Shown in pieces: positions 54,352-63,045 of a DNA stretch of 64,000 bases (its first letter is position 1; every line of letters starts with the position of its first letter). The DNA is from Magnetospirillum sp. 64-120. Its GTDB lineage: Bacteria > Pseudomonadota > Alphaproteobacteria > Rhodospirillales > Magnetospirillaceae. The notes beneath the pieces were generated by a model, which was not told where the DNA came from, did not search any database, and saw only the letters and a list, made by a program, of their open reading frames with translations. The position numbers were made by a program, and so were the translations under genes. The stretch covers positions 1 to 64,000 of the forward strand of contig MKVK01000031.1 in the NCBI GenBank assembly GCA_001898825.1. The letters are read 5' to 3'.

Positions 54352-56289
54352 TCAGCCCCCGGCCTGACGGATGGCGGCCAGGATGTCGTCGGTGCTCAGC
54401 AGTTCCGGCAGGGCGATGCCTTTCGGCGCCTTGGGACCGTAAACCGCGTTGAACGGAATGCCATAGCGGCCGAACGACGCCAGATAACGGGCGATGGTGT
54501 CGTCGGGATTGGTCCAGTCGGCCCGCATGGGCACCACCGCACCGCCCTTCAACAACCCTGCCACCGGGTCGCGGTCGATCACCGCCGCCTTGTTGACCTT
54601 GCAGGTGATGCACCAATCGGCGGTCACGTCCACCAGCACCACCTTTCCCGCGGCCACCTGATCCTCGAGCGACTTCTGGTCGAAGACCTGCCAGGCGACC
54701 GCCCCCTTGGCCGGGGCGCCGTCGGCATCGCCCAACAGCCCCAATTGGGTCCCCAGGATCATGCCCAGCCACAGGGCGGTGCCGGCCAGGGCCAGTCCCA
54801 TGACCTGACGCACGCGGACCATCCAGGCGCCGGGCTTGGGCAGGGCCTGCGCCGCCTTGGGCCACGCCGCCACCAGCAGGTAGGGTCCGGCCATGCCCAG
54901 GCCCAGGGCGGCGAAGATGGCGCCGATCTCGCCCGGGCCCCGGGCCAGGGCGAAGCCGACGGCGGTGCCCAGGAAGGGGGCCGAACACGGCGTCGCCAAA
55001 AGCGTGGCGAAGGCGCCGGACAGGAAATGGCCCAGCAATGTGTGGTGAGCGACGCCGCCGCCCACGTTCATCAGCGCCGATGGCAGCCTGATCTCGAAAG
55101 CGCCCCACAAATTCAGGGCGAAGCCCAGCAACAGGGCGATCATCGCCGCCAGGAACCAGGGCTGCTGGAACTGGATGCCCCAGCCGACGGCAGCACCCGC
55201 CGATTTGACGGCGATGGCCAGAACGGCAAGGGCCAGGAACGAGGTGACGATGCCGAAGGCCGAGGCCAGGAAGGCGGCGCGGATATGGCGCAGCTCGGCG
55301 CCGCCATGGCCCAGGGCGCCCAGCACCTTGATGGACAGCACCGGCAACACGCAGGGCATCAGGTTCAGGATCAGCCCCCCCAGCAAGGCGATGCCCAGCA
55401 TGGCCCAAACCGGGCTGCCGCCGTCATCCAGAACCGGGGCGGCGGCGGTGCCGGCCACTGGGGTCACGGCGCTTTCCAGCGACCGGTCGCCGTCCACCAC
55501 GGTGATGGTCAGCGGCGCGTCGAGCAAAGCGCGGGTCAGGGTGCCGGGCACCACCTTGGCTTCCAGAACCGCCTGGGTGCGGTCCGCCGACAGCCGCAGC
55601 TTGGGGGCGTCAAAATTGGCGGTTTCCGCCGGTTCCACGAACAGGTCGGGATGATCGAAGGGCTGCTGGGCCGACAACGTCACCCGCAGCACCGATTCGT
55701 CGCCCAGGCCCACCGCCTCGACCGTATCGACGCCAAGGCCATGGCGGTCGCCCGGCCCCGGCACCAAGGCGGCATAACGGCTGATCAGGTGGGCGAACTC
55801 GCTGGGCTGGGCCGGCCCCGCCGGCAGGGTCAGCGACAGCGACGCCTGCATGGGGACGCAAATCTGCGAACAGGCCAGATAATCCAGGCCGGCCTTGACC
55901 GTCACCGCCTTGTGCGGCTGTGGCAGGGCGGCGTCGACGGGCAGCACCACCTCGCCGGCATAGCCGTGGTTCTGCAGCCCGGCCAGGACGAAACGCTTGG
56001 GCGCCGGCCAGAAGACGGTCGCCTGACCGAAATTCTTCGACCCCGTCCAGTCGATCTTGGGCGGATAGCCGGCGTCACCCGGAGTGCGCCAATAGATTTT
56101 CCACCCCGGCAACAGCTGGAAATGCAGGCCCAGATGGATGCTGGCGGCCTTGCCGGTGGCGGTGGTGGCGGCGACCAGACGGACCTTGCCCGCCTCGTTC
56201 TCGACCCAGGAAGACGCGGCATTTTCGGCGGCACGCGCCTGGATCGACACCAACAAAAGTCCCAACAGGGCCAGCAACAGGCGCTTCAT
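54352..56289 (-). CDS. ScsB/DsbD-like thiol:disulfide interchange protein
   Basis: This 645-residue protein has a signal peptide (KRLLLALLGLLL). A periplasmic N-terminal immunoglobulin-like domain with CSQIC follows (about 25-290), then eight membrane helices with the paired Cys in LMPCVLPVLS and ATPCSAPFLG, and a C-terminal thioredoxin domain with WCITC. It passes electrons from cytoplasmic thioredoxin to the periplasm. The longer N-terminal domain favours ScsB over classical DsbD. No scsCD partners adjoin. Confidence 0.9.
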   Translation of the reverse strand: MKRLLLALLGLLLVSIQARAAENAASSWVENEAGKVRLVAATTATGKAASIHLGLHFQLLPGWKIYWRTPGDAGYPPKIDWTGSKNFGQATVFWPAPKRFVLAGLQNHGYAGEVVLPVDAALPQPHKAVTVKAGLDYLACSQICVPMQASLSLTLPAGPAQPSEFAHLISRYAALVPGPGDRHGLGVDTVEAVGLGDESVLRVTLSAQQPFDHPDLFVEPAETANFDAPKLRLSADRTQAVLEAKVVPGTLTRALLDAPLTITVVDGDRSLESAVTPVAGTAAAPVLDDGGSPVWAMLGIALLGGLILNLMPCVLPVLSIKVLGALGHGGAELRHIRAAFLASAFGIVTSFLALAVLAIAVKSAGAAVGWGIQFQQPWFLAAMIALLLGFALNLWGAFEIRLPSALMNVGGGVAHHTLLGHFLSGAFATLLATPCSAPFLGTAVGFALARGPGEIGAIFAALGLGMAGPYLLVAAWPKAAQALPKPGAWMVRVRQVMGLALAGTALWLGMILGTQLGLLGDADGAPAKGAVAWQVFDQKSLEDQVAAGKVVLVDVTADWCITCKVNKAAVIDRDPVAGLLKGGAVVPMRADWTNPDDTIARYLASFGRYGIPFNAVYGPKAPKGIALPELLSTDDILAAIRQAGG

Positions 56290-56422
56290 GATCTTATCCT
56301 TGCCCACCAACGTGGGCAGCCAAGCAAAGACCGGGGGCGGTTGTCAACTTAACACCCGGTCATGGTGATCGCGAGCGGGGTTGCGCCAAAGACCGTTCCG
56401 GCCTATCTGTGGAGGCATGACC

Positions 56423-56989
56423 ATGCAGAAATCCCAAGGCTACCTGACCGGCCAATTCCTGATCGCCATGCCGCAGATGAAGGACCCCCGATTCGCGCGG
56501 ACCGTGGTCTATTTGTGCGCCCATTCCGCCGAAGGCGCCATGGGGCTGGTGGTCAACCGCCCGTTCGACGGCTTGACCTTCCGCGAATTGCTGGAACAAT
56601 TGGGCATCGAGATGGGCCCCGAATGCGAGGCCATCCGCGTCCATACCGGTGGTCCGGTGGAAGGCGGACGCGGCTTCGTGCTGCATTCCGACGACTACAT
56701 GCACGATTCGTCCATGCGCGTCCAAGACGGCATCGCGCTGACCGCCACCGTCGACGTGCTGCGCGCCATCGCCTTGGGCGCCGGGCCGGAAAAAAGCATC
56801 CTGGCCCTGGGCTATGCCGGCTGGAGCGCCGGCCAGCTGGATGCCGAGATCAAGGAAAACTCCTGGCTGAACGTGCCGGCCGACCCGGCCCTGCTGTTCG
56901 GCACCGAACCCGACCTGAAATGGGACGCCGCCATCCACAAGCTGGGCATCGACCCCAGCCTGTTGTCCATGGATGCCGGGCACGCCTAA
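56423..56989 (+). CDS. YqgE/AlgH family protein
   Basis: This 188-residue protein has the family's conserved stretches: [42 protein letters not shown] and [11 protein letters not shown]. The family is widespread in bacteria, but its function is not established. GGAGG at 56411-56415 is one base from an ATG at 56417 and seven from that at 56423, so the second is chosen. The 3' end overlaps the convergent radical SAM gene by four bases. Confidence 0.92.
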   Translation: MQKSQGYLTGQFLIAMPQMKDPRFARTVVYLCAHSAEGAMGLVVNRPFDGLTFRELLEQLGIEMGPECEAIRVHTGGPVEGGRGFVLHSDDYMHDSSMRVQDGIALTATVDVLRAIALGAGPEKSILALGYAGWSAGQLDAEIKENSWLNVPADPALLFGTEPDLKWDAAIHKLGIDPSLLSMDAGHA

Positions 56990-58056
56990 AACAGCGCCAG
57001 TTGGTCGCCAGCCCTGGGCGGCGGCTTGAACAGGCTGCAATCCACCGCCCAACCGCGATCCCGGTTCAGTCCCAGCCTGCGGCAGGCCAGACGGAAGCGT
57101 TGCGACAGCATCTGGGCGAAGGGGCCTTGGCCGCGCATGCGCTGGCCGAAACGCGGATCGTTCAGCCGGCCGCCGCGTTGCTGTTCCAAAAGCGACAGCA
57201 CATGGCGGGCGCGGTCGGGAAAATGCTGGGCCAGCCAATCGGCGAACAGATCCTTCACCTCGTGCGGCAGGCGCAGCAGGATGTAAACGGCGCCGCCCGC
57301 ACCGGCACCGGCCACCGCTTCCAGAATGCGTTCCAATTCATGGTCGGTGATCATGGGGATCACCGGCGCCACCATGGCGGTGACCGGAATTCCCGCGCCC
57401 ACCAGTTGACGCATGGCCGACAGGCGCGCCGCCGGCACGCTGGCCCTGGGCTCCAGCAGACGGCACAGGTCACGGTCCAGCGTGGTCACCGAAAGGCCCA
57501 CATGCACCAGATGCCGCCGGGCCATGGATGACAAGACATCCAGGTCGCGGATGATCAGATGGCCCTTGGTGACGATGGTCAGCGGGTGGTTGAAAGCGTC
57601 CAGCACTTCCAGACATTGCCGCATCACCCTCCACTTGGTCTCGATCGGCTGATAGGGATCGGTGTTGGTGCCAAAGGCGATAGGCGCCGGCCGATAGGAC
57701 GGCTTGCGCAATTCCTTTTCCAGCAACTTGGCGGCGTCGGGCTTGGCGAACAGCCTGGTTTCGAAATCCAGCCCCGGCGACAGCCCCAGATAGGAATGGC
57801 CCGGTCGGGCAAAGCAATAGGTGCAGCCGTGTTCGCAGCCGCGATAGGGATTGATGGAACGGTCGAACGGCACGTCGGGGGAATCGTTCCTGGTGATGAT
57901 GGACCGGCTGGCATCCACCTGCACACTTGTGCGAAGCGGCGGCAGGTCGTCGGGCAGCCCCAGGTCCCAGCCGTCGTCCACAGCCTGACGGTTGTGGCGC
58001 TCGAAACGGCCATCGGGATTGCCCCGGACGCCGCGATGGGTGATGCTGTGTTCCAT
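56986..58056 (-). CDS. PA0069-type radical SAM protein
   Basis: This 356-residue protein has an SPL-like radical SAM core. CEHGCTYC carries the 4Fe-4S cluster (CxxxCxxC), in the context [19 protein letters not shown] typical of PA0069/Rv2578c relatives, followed by [12 protein letters not shown]. The N-terminal [13 protein letters not shown] is also a family feature. Substrate and role are unknown. It overlaps the YqgE gene tail to tail. Confidence 0.9.
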   Translation of the reverse strand: MEHSITHRGVRGNPDGRFERHNRQAVDDGWDLGLPDDLPPLRTSVQVDASRSIITRNDSPDVPFDRSINPYRGCEHGCTYCFARPGHSYLGLSPGLDFETRLFAKPDAAKLLEKELRKPSYRPAPIAFGTNTDPYQPIETKWRVMRQCLEVLDAFNHPLTIVTKGHLIIRDLDVLSSMARRHLVHVGLSVTTLDRDLCRLLEPRASVPAARLSAMRQLVGAGIPVTAMVAPVIPMITDHELERILEAVAGAGAGGAVYILLRLPHEVKDLFADWLAQHFPDRARHVLSLLEQQRGGRLNDPRFGQRMRGQGPFAQMLSQRFRLACRRLGLNRDRGWAVDCSLFKPPPRAGDQLALF

Positions 58057-58116
58057 GACCGCATCTTAATCAATGTTCTTATTTTGTTCCAGCGCAATCC
58101 GCCCTTGCGGGAGGTG

Positions 58117-58129
58117 CGCTATATTAGCG
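58117..58129. promoter_or_regulatory. Palindrome CGCTATATTAGCG upstream of the trpD2-cobB operon
   Basis: The 13-base sequence is a perfect dyad (CGCTA, TAT, TAGCG) about 40 bases before the GTG start, overlapping a likely -10 element (TATATT). It could be an operator. The binding protein is unknown. Confidence 0.35.
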
Positions 58130-58168
58130 TATTATGTTGGAAACAAATCCAACCAGGAGGCCCGTCCC

Positions 58169-59188
58169 GTGTCCCATTCCGCGCCCGTCCCGTCCGAACA
58201 TCCCTTCGCCCAATATGTCCGGATCCTGGGCAAGGGGCCGAACCTGTCGCGGCCCTTGACCCTGGACGAAGCCCGCACCGCCATGGGCATGATCATGCAA
58301 GGTCAGGTGGAACAGGCCCAGTTGGGGGCCTTTTTGTGCCTGCTGCGGGTCAAGACCGAATTGCCCGAGGAAGCCGCCGGTCTGGCGCTGGGCATCAAGG
58401 ACAATCTGGACCTGCCCGCCGGAATGCCCGCCGTGGATGTGGACTGGGCGTCCTATGCCGGCAAGTCGCGGCAACTGCCCTATTACGTGCTGGCCGCCCT
58501 GTGTCTGGCCCAGCACGGCATCAAGGTGTTCATGCACGGTGCCGAGGGCCACACCGCCGGCCGCGTCTACACGTCCCAGGTGCTGCGCTTCCTGGGAGTG
58601 CCGGTGGCGGACAGCTTCGCCCAGGCCGGCGCCCATCTGGCCGCCCACAATTTCGCTTACATGACCCTGGAACACATGTCGCCGGCCCTGCACAAGGTGA
58701 TGGCGCTGCGTCAGTTGCTGGGCCTGCGTTCGCCCATCCACACCGTGGCCCGCATGGTCAACCCGTTGAACGCCGCCTTTTCCATCAACGGCGTCACCCA
58801 CCCGCCGTATCTGCCGGTGCATCAGGAAGGCTCGCGCCTGATGGGGGAAAAGGCCATGGCCGCCTTCAAGGGCGACGGCGGCGAGGTTGAGCGCCGGCCG
58901 GAAAAGCCCTGCGAGGTGTTCTTCCTGAAGGACGGCCAGCCGGGAACCGAGGATTGGCCGGCTTTGGTCAGCGGCACCCGCGACAAGGAAGAGAGCTTGG
59001 ACCTGTCGCGCCTGAAAGCGCTGTGGAGCGGTGACGACGCCGACGAGATGGCGGCCGCCGCCATCGCCGGCACCATGGCGGTGGTGCTGCGCTATTCGGG
59101 CCGCGCCGCCAGCGTCGCCGAGGCCGAAGGCGCCGCCCAAGTCCTGTGGCGCGACCGCATCAAGACCAAGATGCCGGGCCAGGCATGA
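58169..59188 (+). CDS. TrpD2/YbiB-like phosphoribosyltransferase-fold protein
   Basis: This 339-residue protein resembles anthranilate phosphoribosyltransferase in fold. It has LTLDEARTAMGMIMQGQVEQAQLGAFL, then HGAEGHTAGRVYTSQVL and RSPIHTVARMVNPL. The TrpD catalytic GTGGD motif is not kept, as in YbiB/TrpD2, which in E. coli binds nucleic acids rather than making tryptophan. The GTG at 58169 has a perfect AGGAGG upstream. Its stop overlaps the cobB start (ATGA). Confidence 0.82.
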   Translation: MSHSAPVPSEHPFAQYVRILGKGPNLSRPLTLDEARTAMGMIMQGQVEQAQLGAFLCLLRVKTELPEEAAGLALGIKDNLDLPAGMPAVDVDWASYAGKSRQLPYYVLAALCLAQHGIKVFMHGAEGHTAGRVYTSQVLRFLGVPVADSFAQAGAHLAAHNFAYMTLEHMSPALHKVMALRQLLGLRSPIHTVARMVNPLNAAFSINGVTHPPYLPVHQEGSRLMGEKAMAAFKGDGGEVERRPEKPCEVFFLKDGQPGTEDWPALVSGTRDKEESLDLSRLKALWSGDDADEMAAAAIAGTMAVVLRYSGRAASVAEAEGAAQVLWRDRIKTKMPGQA

Positions 59189-60582
59189 GCTTTCGCGCCG
59201 CCCCCCGTCTGCTGATCTCGGCCGCCCACAAATCGTCGGGCAAGACCACCATCAGCGTCGGACTGGTCGCCGCCCTGGCGGCCAGGGGGTTGGTGGTGCA
59301 GCCGTTCAAGAAAGGCCCCGACTACATCGACCCGCAATGGCTGGGCGCCGCCAGCGGGCGGTTGTGCCGCAACCTGGACTTCCACACCCAGCCGCCCAAG
59401 CACATCACCCAATTGTTCGAAAGCGCCAGTCGCGACGCCGACATCAGCCTGATCGAAGGCAACAAGGGGTTGTTCGACGGCGTCGACCTGGAAGGGTCCA
59501 ATTCCACCGCCAGCCTGGCCCATTGGCTGGAGTCCCCGGTGGTGCTGGTGGTGGACACCTCGGGCATGACCCGCGGCATCGCGCCGCTGCTGCTGGGCTA
59601 TCGCAGCTTCGACACCCGCCTGCGCATCGCCGGCGTCATCCTGAACAAGGTGGGTGGTCCCAGGCACGAAAAGAAGCTGCGCGAGGTGGTCGAGCATTAT
59701 ACCGGCATTCCGGTGTTGGGCGCGGTGCAGCGGGCCGCGGCCATGCGCATCATGGAACGTCATCTGGGACTGGTCCCCGCCAACGAAGCCCACGAGGCCC
59801 AGGCCGCCATCGGAGCCCTTCGCGACCACGTGGCGGCCAGTGTCGATCTGGACGCGGTGATCAATCTGGCCCGCGACACCCTGCCCGTCGAGGTCTCGCC
59901 CCATCAGGCGCCGCCCGCCCCCGCCGCCGATCTGCGCATCGGCGTGGTGCGCGACGCGGCTTTCGGCTTTTACTATGCCGATGACCTGGACGCGTTGTGT
60001 CAGGCCGGCGCCCAAGTGGTGTTCGTCAACTCGCTGACCGACCCGAAACTGCCCGACGACCTGGACGGCCTGTTCATCGGCGGCGGCTTCCCCGAAACCC
60101 AGGCCGAAGCCCTGGAAGCCAATGCCGGCTTCCGCGCCGACCTGGAAGCCAAAGCCCGCGCCGGCATGCCGGTCTACGCCGAATGCGGCGGGCTGATGTA
60201 TCTGTCGCGCTCGATCATCTGGAACGGCCAAAGCCGCCGCATGTGCGGGCTGATCCCCGGCGACGCGGTGATGCATGCGCGTCCCCAGGGACGTGGTTAC
60301 GTGCGGCTGCGCGAAACCGCCGACTTTCCCTGGCCCCGCCTGGAAAGCGGTCCCGGCGTCACCCCCGCCCACGAATTCCACCATTCCCGCCTGGAAAACC
60401 TGGAGGGCGCCCCCCGCTTCGCCTATGAAGTGTTGCGCGGCGCCGGGATCGGCCAGCACCGCGACGGCATCGTCGTCGGCAACACCTTGGCCAACTACGC
60501 CCATATGCGGTCGGTGGGGGCCAGCCCGTGGGCACCGCGTTTCGTGGAATTCTGCCGCCGGATCCGGGACGGCCGGCGATGA
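59185..60582 (+). CDS. cobB: Cobyrinate/hydrogenobyrinate a,c-diamide synthase (CbiA/CobB family)
   Basis: This 465-residue amidotransferase has an N-terminal ATPase domain with P-loop SAAHKSSGKTT and GPDYIDP, then a class I glutamine amidotransferase domain with nucleophile C334 in YAECGGLMYL and a C-terminal HEFHHS. It amidates the a and c side chains of the corrin ring. A DsrN-like role on sirohaem is an alternative, as the family includes both. It overlaps trpD2 and the rhomboid gene by four bases on each side. Confidence 0.88.
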   Translation: MSFRAAPRLLISAAHKSSGKTTISVGLVAALAARGLVVQPFKKGPDYIDPQWLGAASGRLCRNLDFHTQPPKHITQLFESASRDADISLIEGNKGLFDGVDLEGSNSTASLAHWLESPVVLVVDTSGMTRGIAPLLLGYRSFDTRLRIAGVILNKVGGPRHEKKLREVVEHYTGIPVLGAVQRAAAMRIMERHLGLVPANEAHEAQAAIGALRDHVAASVDLDAVINLARDTLPVEVSPHQAPPAPAADLRIGVVRDAAFGFYYADDLDALCQAGAQVVFVNSLTDPKLPDDLDGLFIGGGFPETQAEALEANAGFRADLEAKARAGMPVYAECGGLMYLSRSIIWNGQSRRMCGLIPGDAVMHARPQGRGYVRLRETADFPWPRLESGPGVTPAHEFHHSRLENLEGAPRFAYEVLRGAGIGQHRDGIVVGNTLANYAHMRSVGASPWAPRFVEFCRRIRDGRR

Positions 60583-61685
60583 AGGAGATGTTCCCGCACA
60601 GCCCCTTCCCCCGTGCCGCCCTGGCCCTGGTGGCGGTGCTGTCCGGGGTTTTCGTCTGCGAGCATCTCCTGGCCATCGAGGATTCGGGTCCCTGGCTGGC
60701 GCCCTCGATCAAGACCCTGCTGGCCTTGGGTGCCTTGCATGCGCCGCTGACCCTGCATCAGGGGGAATGGCACCGCCTGCTGACCGCCCCCTTCCTGCAT
60801 GCCGACCTGATCCATCTGGCCCTGAACGCCCTGGCGCTTGCTTTCGCCGGCATGCTGCTGGAACACCGCATCGGCGTGGCCCGCTTCCTGACCCTGTTCT
60901 ATGCCGGGGCCGTGGTCGGCGGCATCGCCTCGGCGCTGCTGAACCCCGCCGACGTGGTGACGGTGGGGGCGTCGGGCGGCATCATGGGATTGCTGGCCGC
61001 CGCCTTCGTCATCAGCTTCCGCCAGCCGCCCGGCCCTGAACGCCGGGCTTTGCAGTGGAACCTGGCGATGATCCTGGCGCCCGCCTTGGCCCCCTTGGCC
61101 GCCACCACCCAGGTTGACGTCGCCGCCCATGGCGGCGGCGCCTTTGTCGGCCTGGTCATGGGCATGCTGCTGCTGCGCCGCTGGCCGCCCGAACGGACCA
61201 TGCCCCGCGACTGCAAGCCGGCGGCGTTGCTCACCGTGCTGGGGACCGTCGCCGCCCTGGGGGCCTTCGTGCTGGTGGCCCGCAATTTCGAGTCCTATCG
61301 TCTGGCGGTGCAACTGATCCCCAACGACATCCTGCCGCGCACCGACCAGGAAGCGGATTCCCAGGCGGAAAAGCTGATCCGGCTTTACCCGCGCGACCCC
61401 CGGGCCCGCATGATGATGGCCCGGGTGCTGATCAACCACGACGACCTGACGGGGGCCGAATCCCTGCTGCGGGAAGGACTGGCCGACCGCGACATCCTGG
61501 CCACCTTGTTCACCCGCGACACCGAATGGAAGCTGCGGGCCATGCTGGCCTCGGTGCGCCTGGAACAGGGCGACCGTGCCGAAGCCCGGCTGCTGACCCG
61601 CGAAATCTGCATCAAGGGCGGCGGCCATACCTTGCGCTTGCTGCTGATCACCTATGGATTGTGCGAACAGGCCCCGCTTCAGTAA
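60579..61685 (+). CDS. Rhomboid-family intramembrane protease with C-terminal helical repeats
   Basis: This 368-residue protein has about six membrane helices. The catalytic Ser is S132 in GASGGIMG, and the His is H184 in DVAAHGGGAF. WHRLLTAPFLHADLIHLALNALAL holds the usual L1-loop and His/Asn positions. After the last helix (about 228) a soluble region of roughly 130 residues looks like TPR-type helical pairs. The ATGA overlap with cobB shows translational coupling. The substrate is unknown. Confidence 0.88.
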   Translation: MKEMFPHSPFPRAALALVAVLSGVFVCEHLLAIEDSGPWLAPSIKTLLALGALHAPLTLHQGEWHRLLTAPFLHADLIHLALNALALAFAGMLLEHRIGVARFLTLFYAGAVVGGIASALLNPADVVTVGASGGIMGLLAAAFVISFRQPPGPERRALQWNLAMILAPALAPLAATTQVDVAAHGGGAFVGLVMGMLLLRRWPPERTMPRDCKPAALLTVLGTVAALGAFVLVARNFESYRLAVQLIPNDILPRTDQEADSQAEKLIRLYPRDPRARMMMARVLINHDDLTGAESLLREGLADRDILATLFTRDTEWKLRAMLASVRLEQGDRAEARLLTREICIKGGGHTLRLLLITYGLCEQAPLQ

Positions 61686-61918
61686 TGGGGCGGCGGACGG
61701 TCGTCGGCGGGCGAGCGTCCGCCATCGGATTCCATGGTCAGCACCCGGTCCAGCAGACGCCGGACCAGCAGGTTCAAATGGTCGATTTCCGATTGCTGGC
61801 GGGCCAGGACCTCGCTCATTTCCTCGGCCATGATTTCGTGGTGGGCCAGGCGGATTTCCAGTTCGGTCAGACGGTTTTCATCCACGGCGGCACCTTCGGA
61901 TCGGGGGGTGGGGGGCAA
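61679..61918 (-). CDS. slyX: SlyX-like protein
   Basis: This 79-residue protein is mostly one coiled coil (ENRLTELEIRLAHHEIMAEEMSEVLARQ) followed by HLNLLVRRLLDRV and ends in PPPHY, the classic SlyX layout. The function is unknown. A downstream in-frame GTG, giving a start at VDENRLTEL, is also possible. The 3' end overlaps the rhomboid gene by seven bases. Confidence 0.85.
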   Translation of the reverse strand: MPPTPRSEGAAVDENRLTELEIRLAHHEIMAEEMSEVLARQQSEIDHLNLLVRRLLDRVLTMESDGGRSPADDRPPPHY

Positions 61919-61992
61919 GGCGGCCGAGATTACCCCTTCGCCGCCAGCCGGTCACCTGTCGAACAGGCTTGCGCACAAAAACGTCACCACCT

Positions 61993-62000
61993 ATGGTTAA
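61993..62000 (-). promoter_or_regulatory. Candidate CtrA half-site upstream of the yjfL-type operon
   Basis: ATGGTTAA (TTAACCAT on the minus strand) lies 33 bases before the ATG at 62034. It is a perfect match to the CtrA half-site. Confidence 0.4.
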
Positions 62001-62033
62001 GTACCATTCACAACGCATCCCGGGGGTTGCGCC

Positions 62034-62426
62034 ATGCTGTGGGCCGTCGGCCAGTATTACGCTTATCTGGGCCTTGCCGTCCTGATCCTGACTGCCGTGG
62101 TCTCCGCCTATGTCCTGCTGACCCCCTATCATGAAGTCCGTCTGATCCGTGCCGGCAACCGGGCGGCCGCCTGTTCCCTGGGCGGCACCGTCATCGGCCT
62201 GGCCTTGGCGGTGGCCAGCGCCGTCGCCCATTCCCTGAGCCTGCTGGACATGGCGGTGTGGTCGGTGCTGGCCGGGGTGACCCAGATGGTCGTCTACATG
62301 GCCGTCGCCCGGCTGCTGCCCGGGCTGAAGACACGCATCGTCGAAGACGATCTGGCGCACGGGCTGTTCCTGGGGGCCGTCTCCATCGCGGTGGGGCTGT
62401 TGAACGCCGCCGCCCTGACCGATTGA
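62034..62426 (+). CDS. DUF350 (YjfL-like) membrane protein
   Basis: This 130-residue protein has four hydrophobic helices (near 8-28, 46-68, 72-94 and 108-126) and LIRAGNRAAACSLGGTVIGLALAV, typical of DUF350. The function is unknown. It is eight bases upstream of the YgiB-like gene, and the YgiC-like gene follows. The same three families are neighbours in enterobacteria (yjfL, yjfM, yjfC). Confidence 0.85.
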   Translation: MLWAVGQYYAYLGLAVLILTAVVSAYVLLTPYHEVRLIRAGNRAAACSLGGTVIGLALAVASAVAHSLSLLDMAVWSVLAGVTQMVVYMAVARLLPGLKTRIVEDDLAHGLFLGAVSIAVGLLNAAALTD

Positions 62427-62433
62427 GGACGCC

Positions 62434-63045
62434 ATGCGCCGTTCCCGCCGCGTCGCCAGCCTGACCCTGGGGGGTGCCAGCCTGTTGCTGCTGGGCGCCT
62501 GCGACGACGACAAGACTTTGGACCTGCCGCCCCGCCTGCGGGTCTACCCCGATGTGGCCGCCTGCATGTCCATGGGCCGCCCCGAGGGGCTGTGCCGCAC
62601 CGCCCAGGAAAGCGCCACCCGCCTGCATTTCGAAAAAGCCCAGCGTCAGCCCAGCCTGAAAGCCTGCGAAACCCTGTACGGAGCCGGCAACTGCGCCATG
62701 ATCTATGACCGCGACGGCTGGCTGCGCTTCATTCCGGCCATGGCCGCCTTCGTTCCCGGCGCCGACATCGGCATGGGCAGCGCCGTGCCGGTTCATTACG
62801 ACCGCGACGGTTATGCCCGGGTGACCGGCATGGAACAGCGACTGGGACGCAGCTGCCAAATCAAGGACGGCCAGCCCATCATCTGCGACAGCTCGGGCCA
62901 GGGCGGCAGCGGCGGGGGCAACGTTTACCACCGCCGTTCGGGGGTCACCCAGATCGTCGACACCACCGCCGGCGACATGGGCCGGGTGACGCGCGGCGGT
63001 TTCGGCCGCGCCACCGGCCTGTCGCACGTGTCGTTCGGCGGCTGA
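62434..63045 (+). CDS. DUF1190 (YgiB/YjfM-like) lipoprotein
   Basis: This 203-residue protein has a lipoprotein signal ending in the lipobox LGAC (C23). D24 follows, a +2 residue that in E. coli keeps lipoproteins in the inner membrane. Motifs VYPDVAACMSMGR, CETLYGAGNCAM and a Gly/Ser-rich C-terminus (GGSGGGNVYHRRSG ... RGGFG) mark DUF1190. The function is unknown. It overlaps the next start by one base (TGATG). Confidence 0.88.
   Translation: MRRSRRVASLTLGGASLLLLGACDDDKTLDLPPRLRVYPDVAACMSMGRPEGLCRTAQESATRLHFEKAQRQPSLKACETLYGAGNCAMIYDRDGWLRFIPAMAAFVPGADIGMGSAVPVHYDRDGYARVTGMEQRLGRSCQIKDGQPIICDSSGQGGSGGGNVYHRRSGVTQIVDTTAGDMGRVTRGGFGRATGLSHVSFGG

Noticed and set aside
58057..58168. Possible cobalamin riboswitch before the trpD2-cobB operon
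   Set aside because: The leader is only about 110 bases and I see no B12-box core; none is seen before cobS either.
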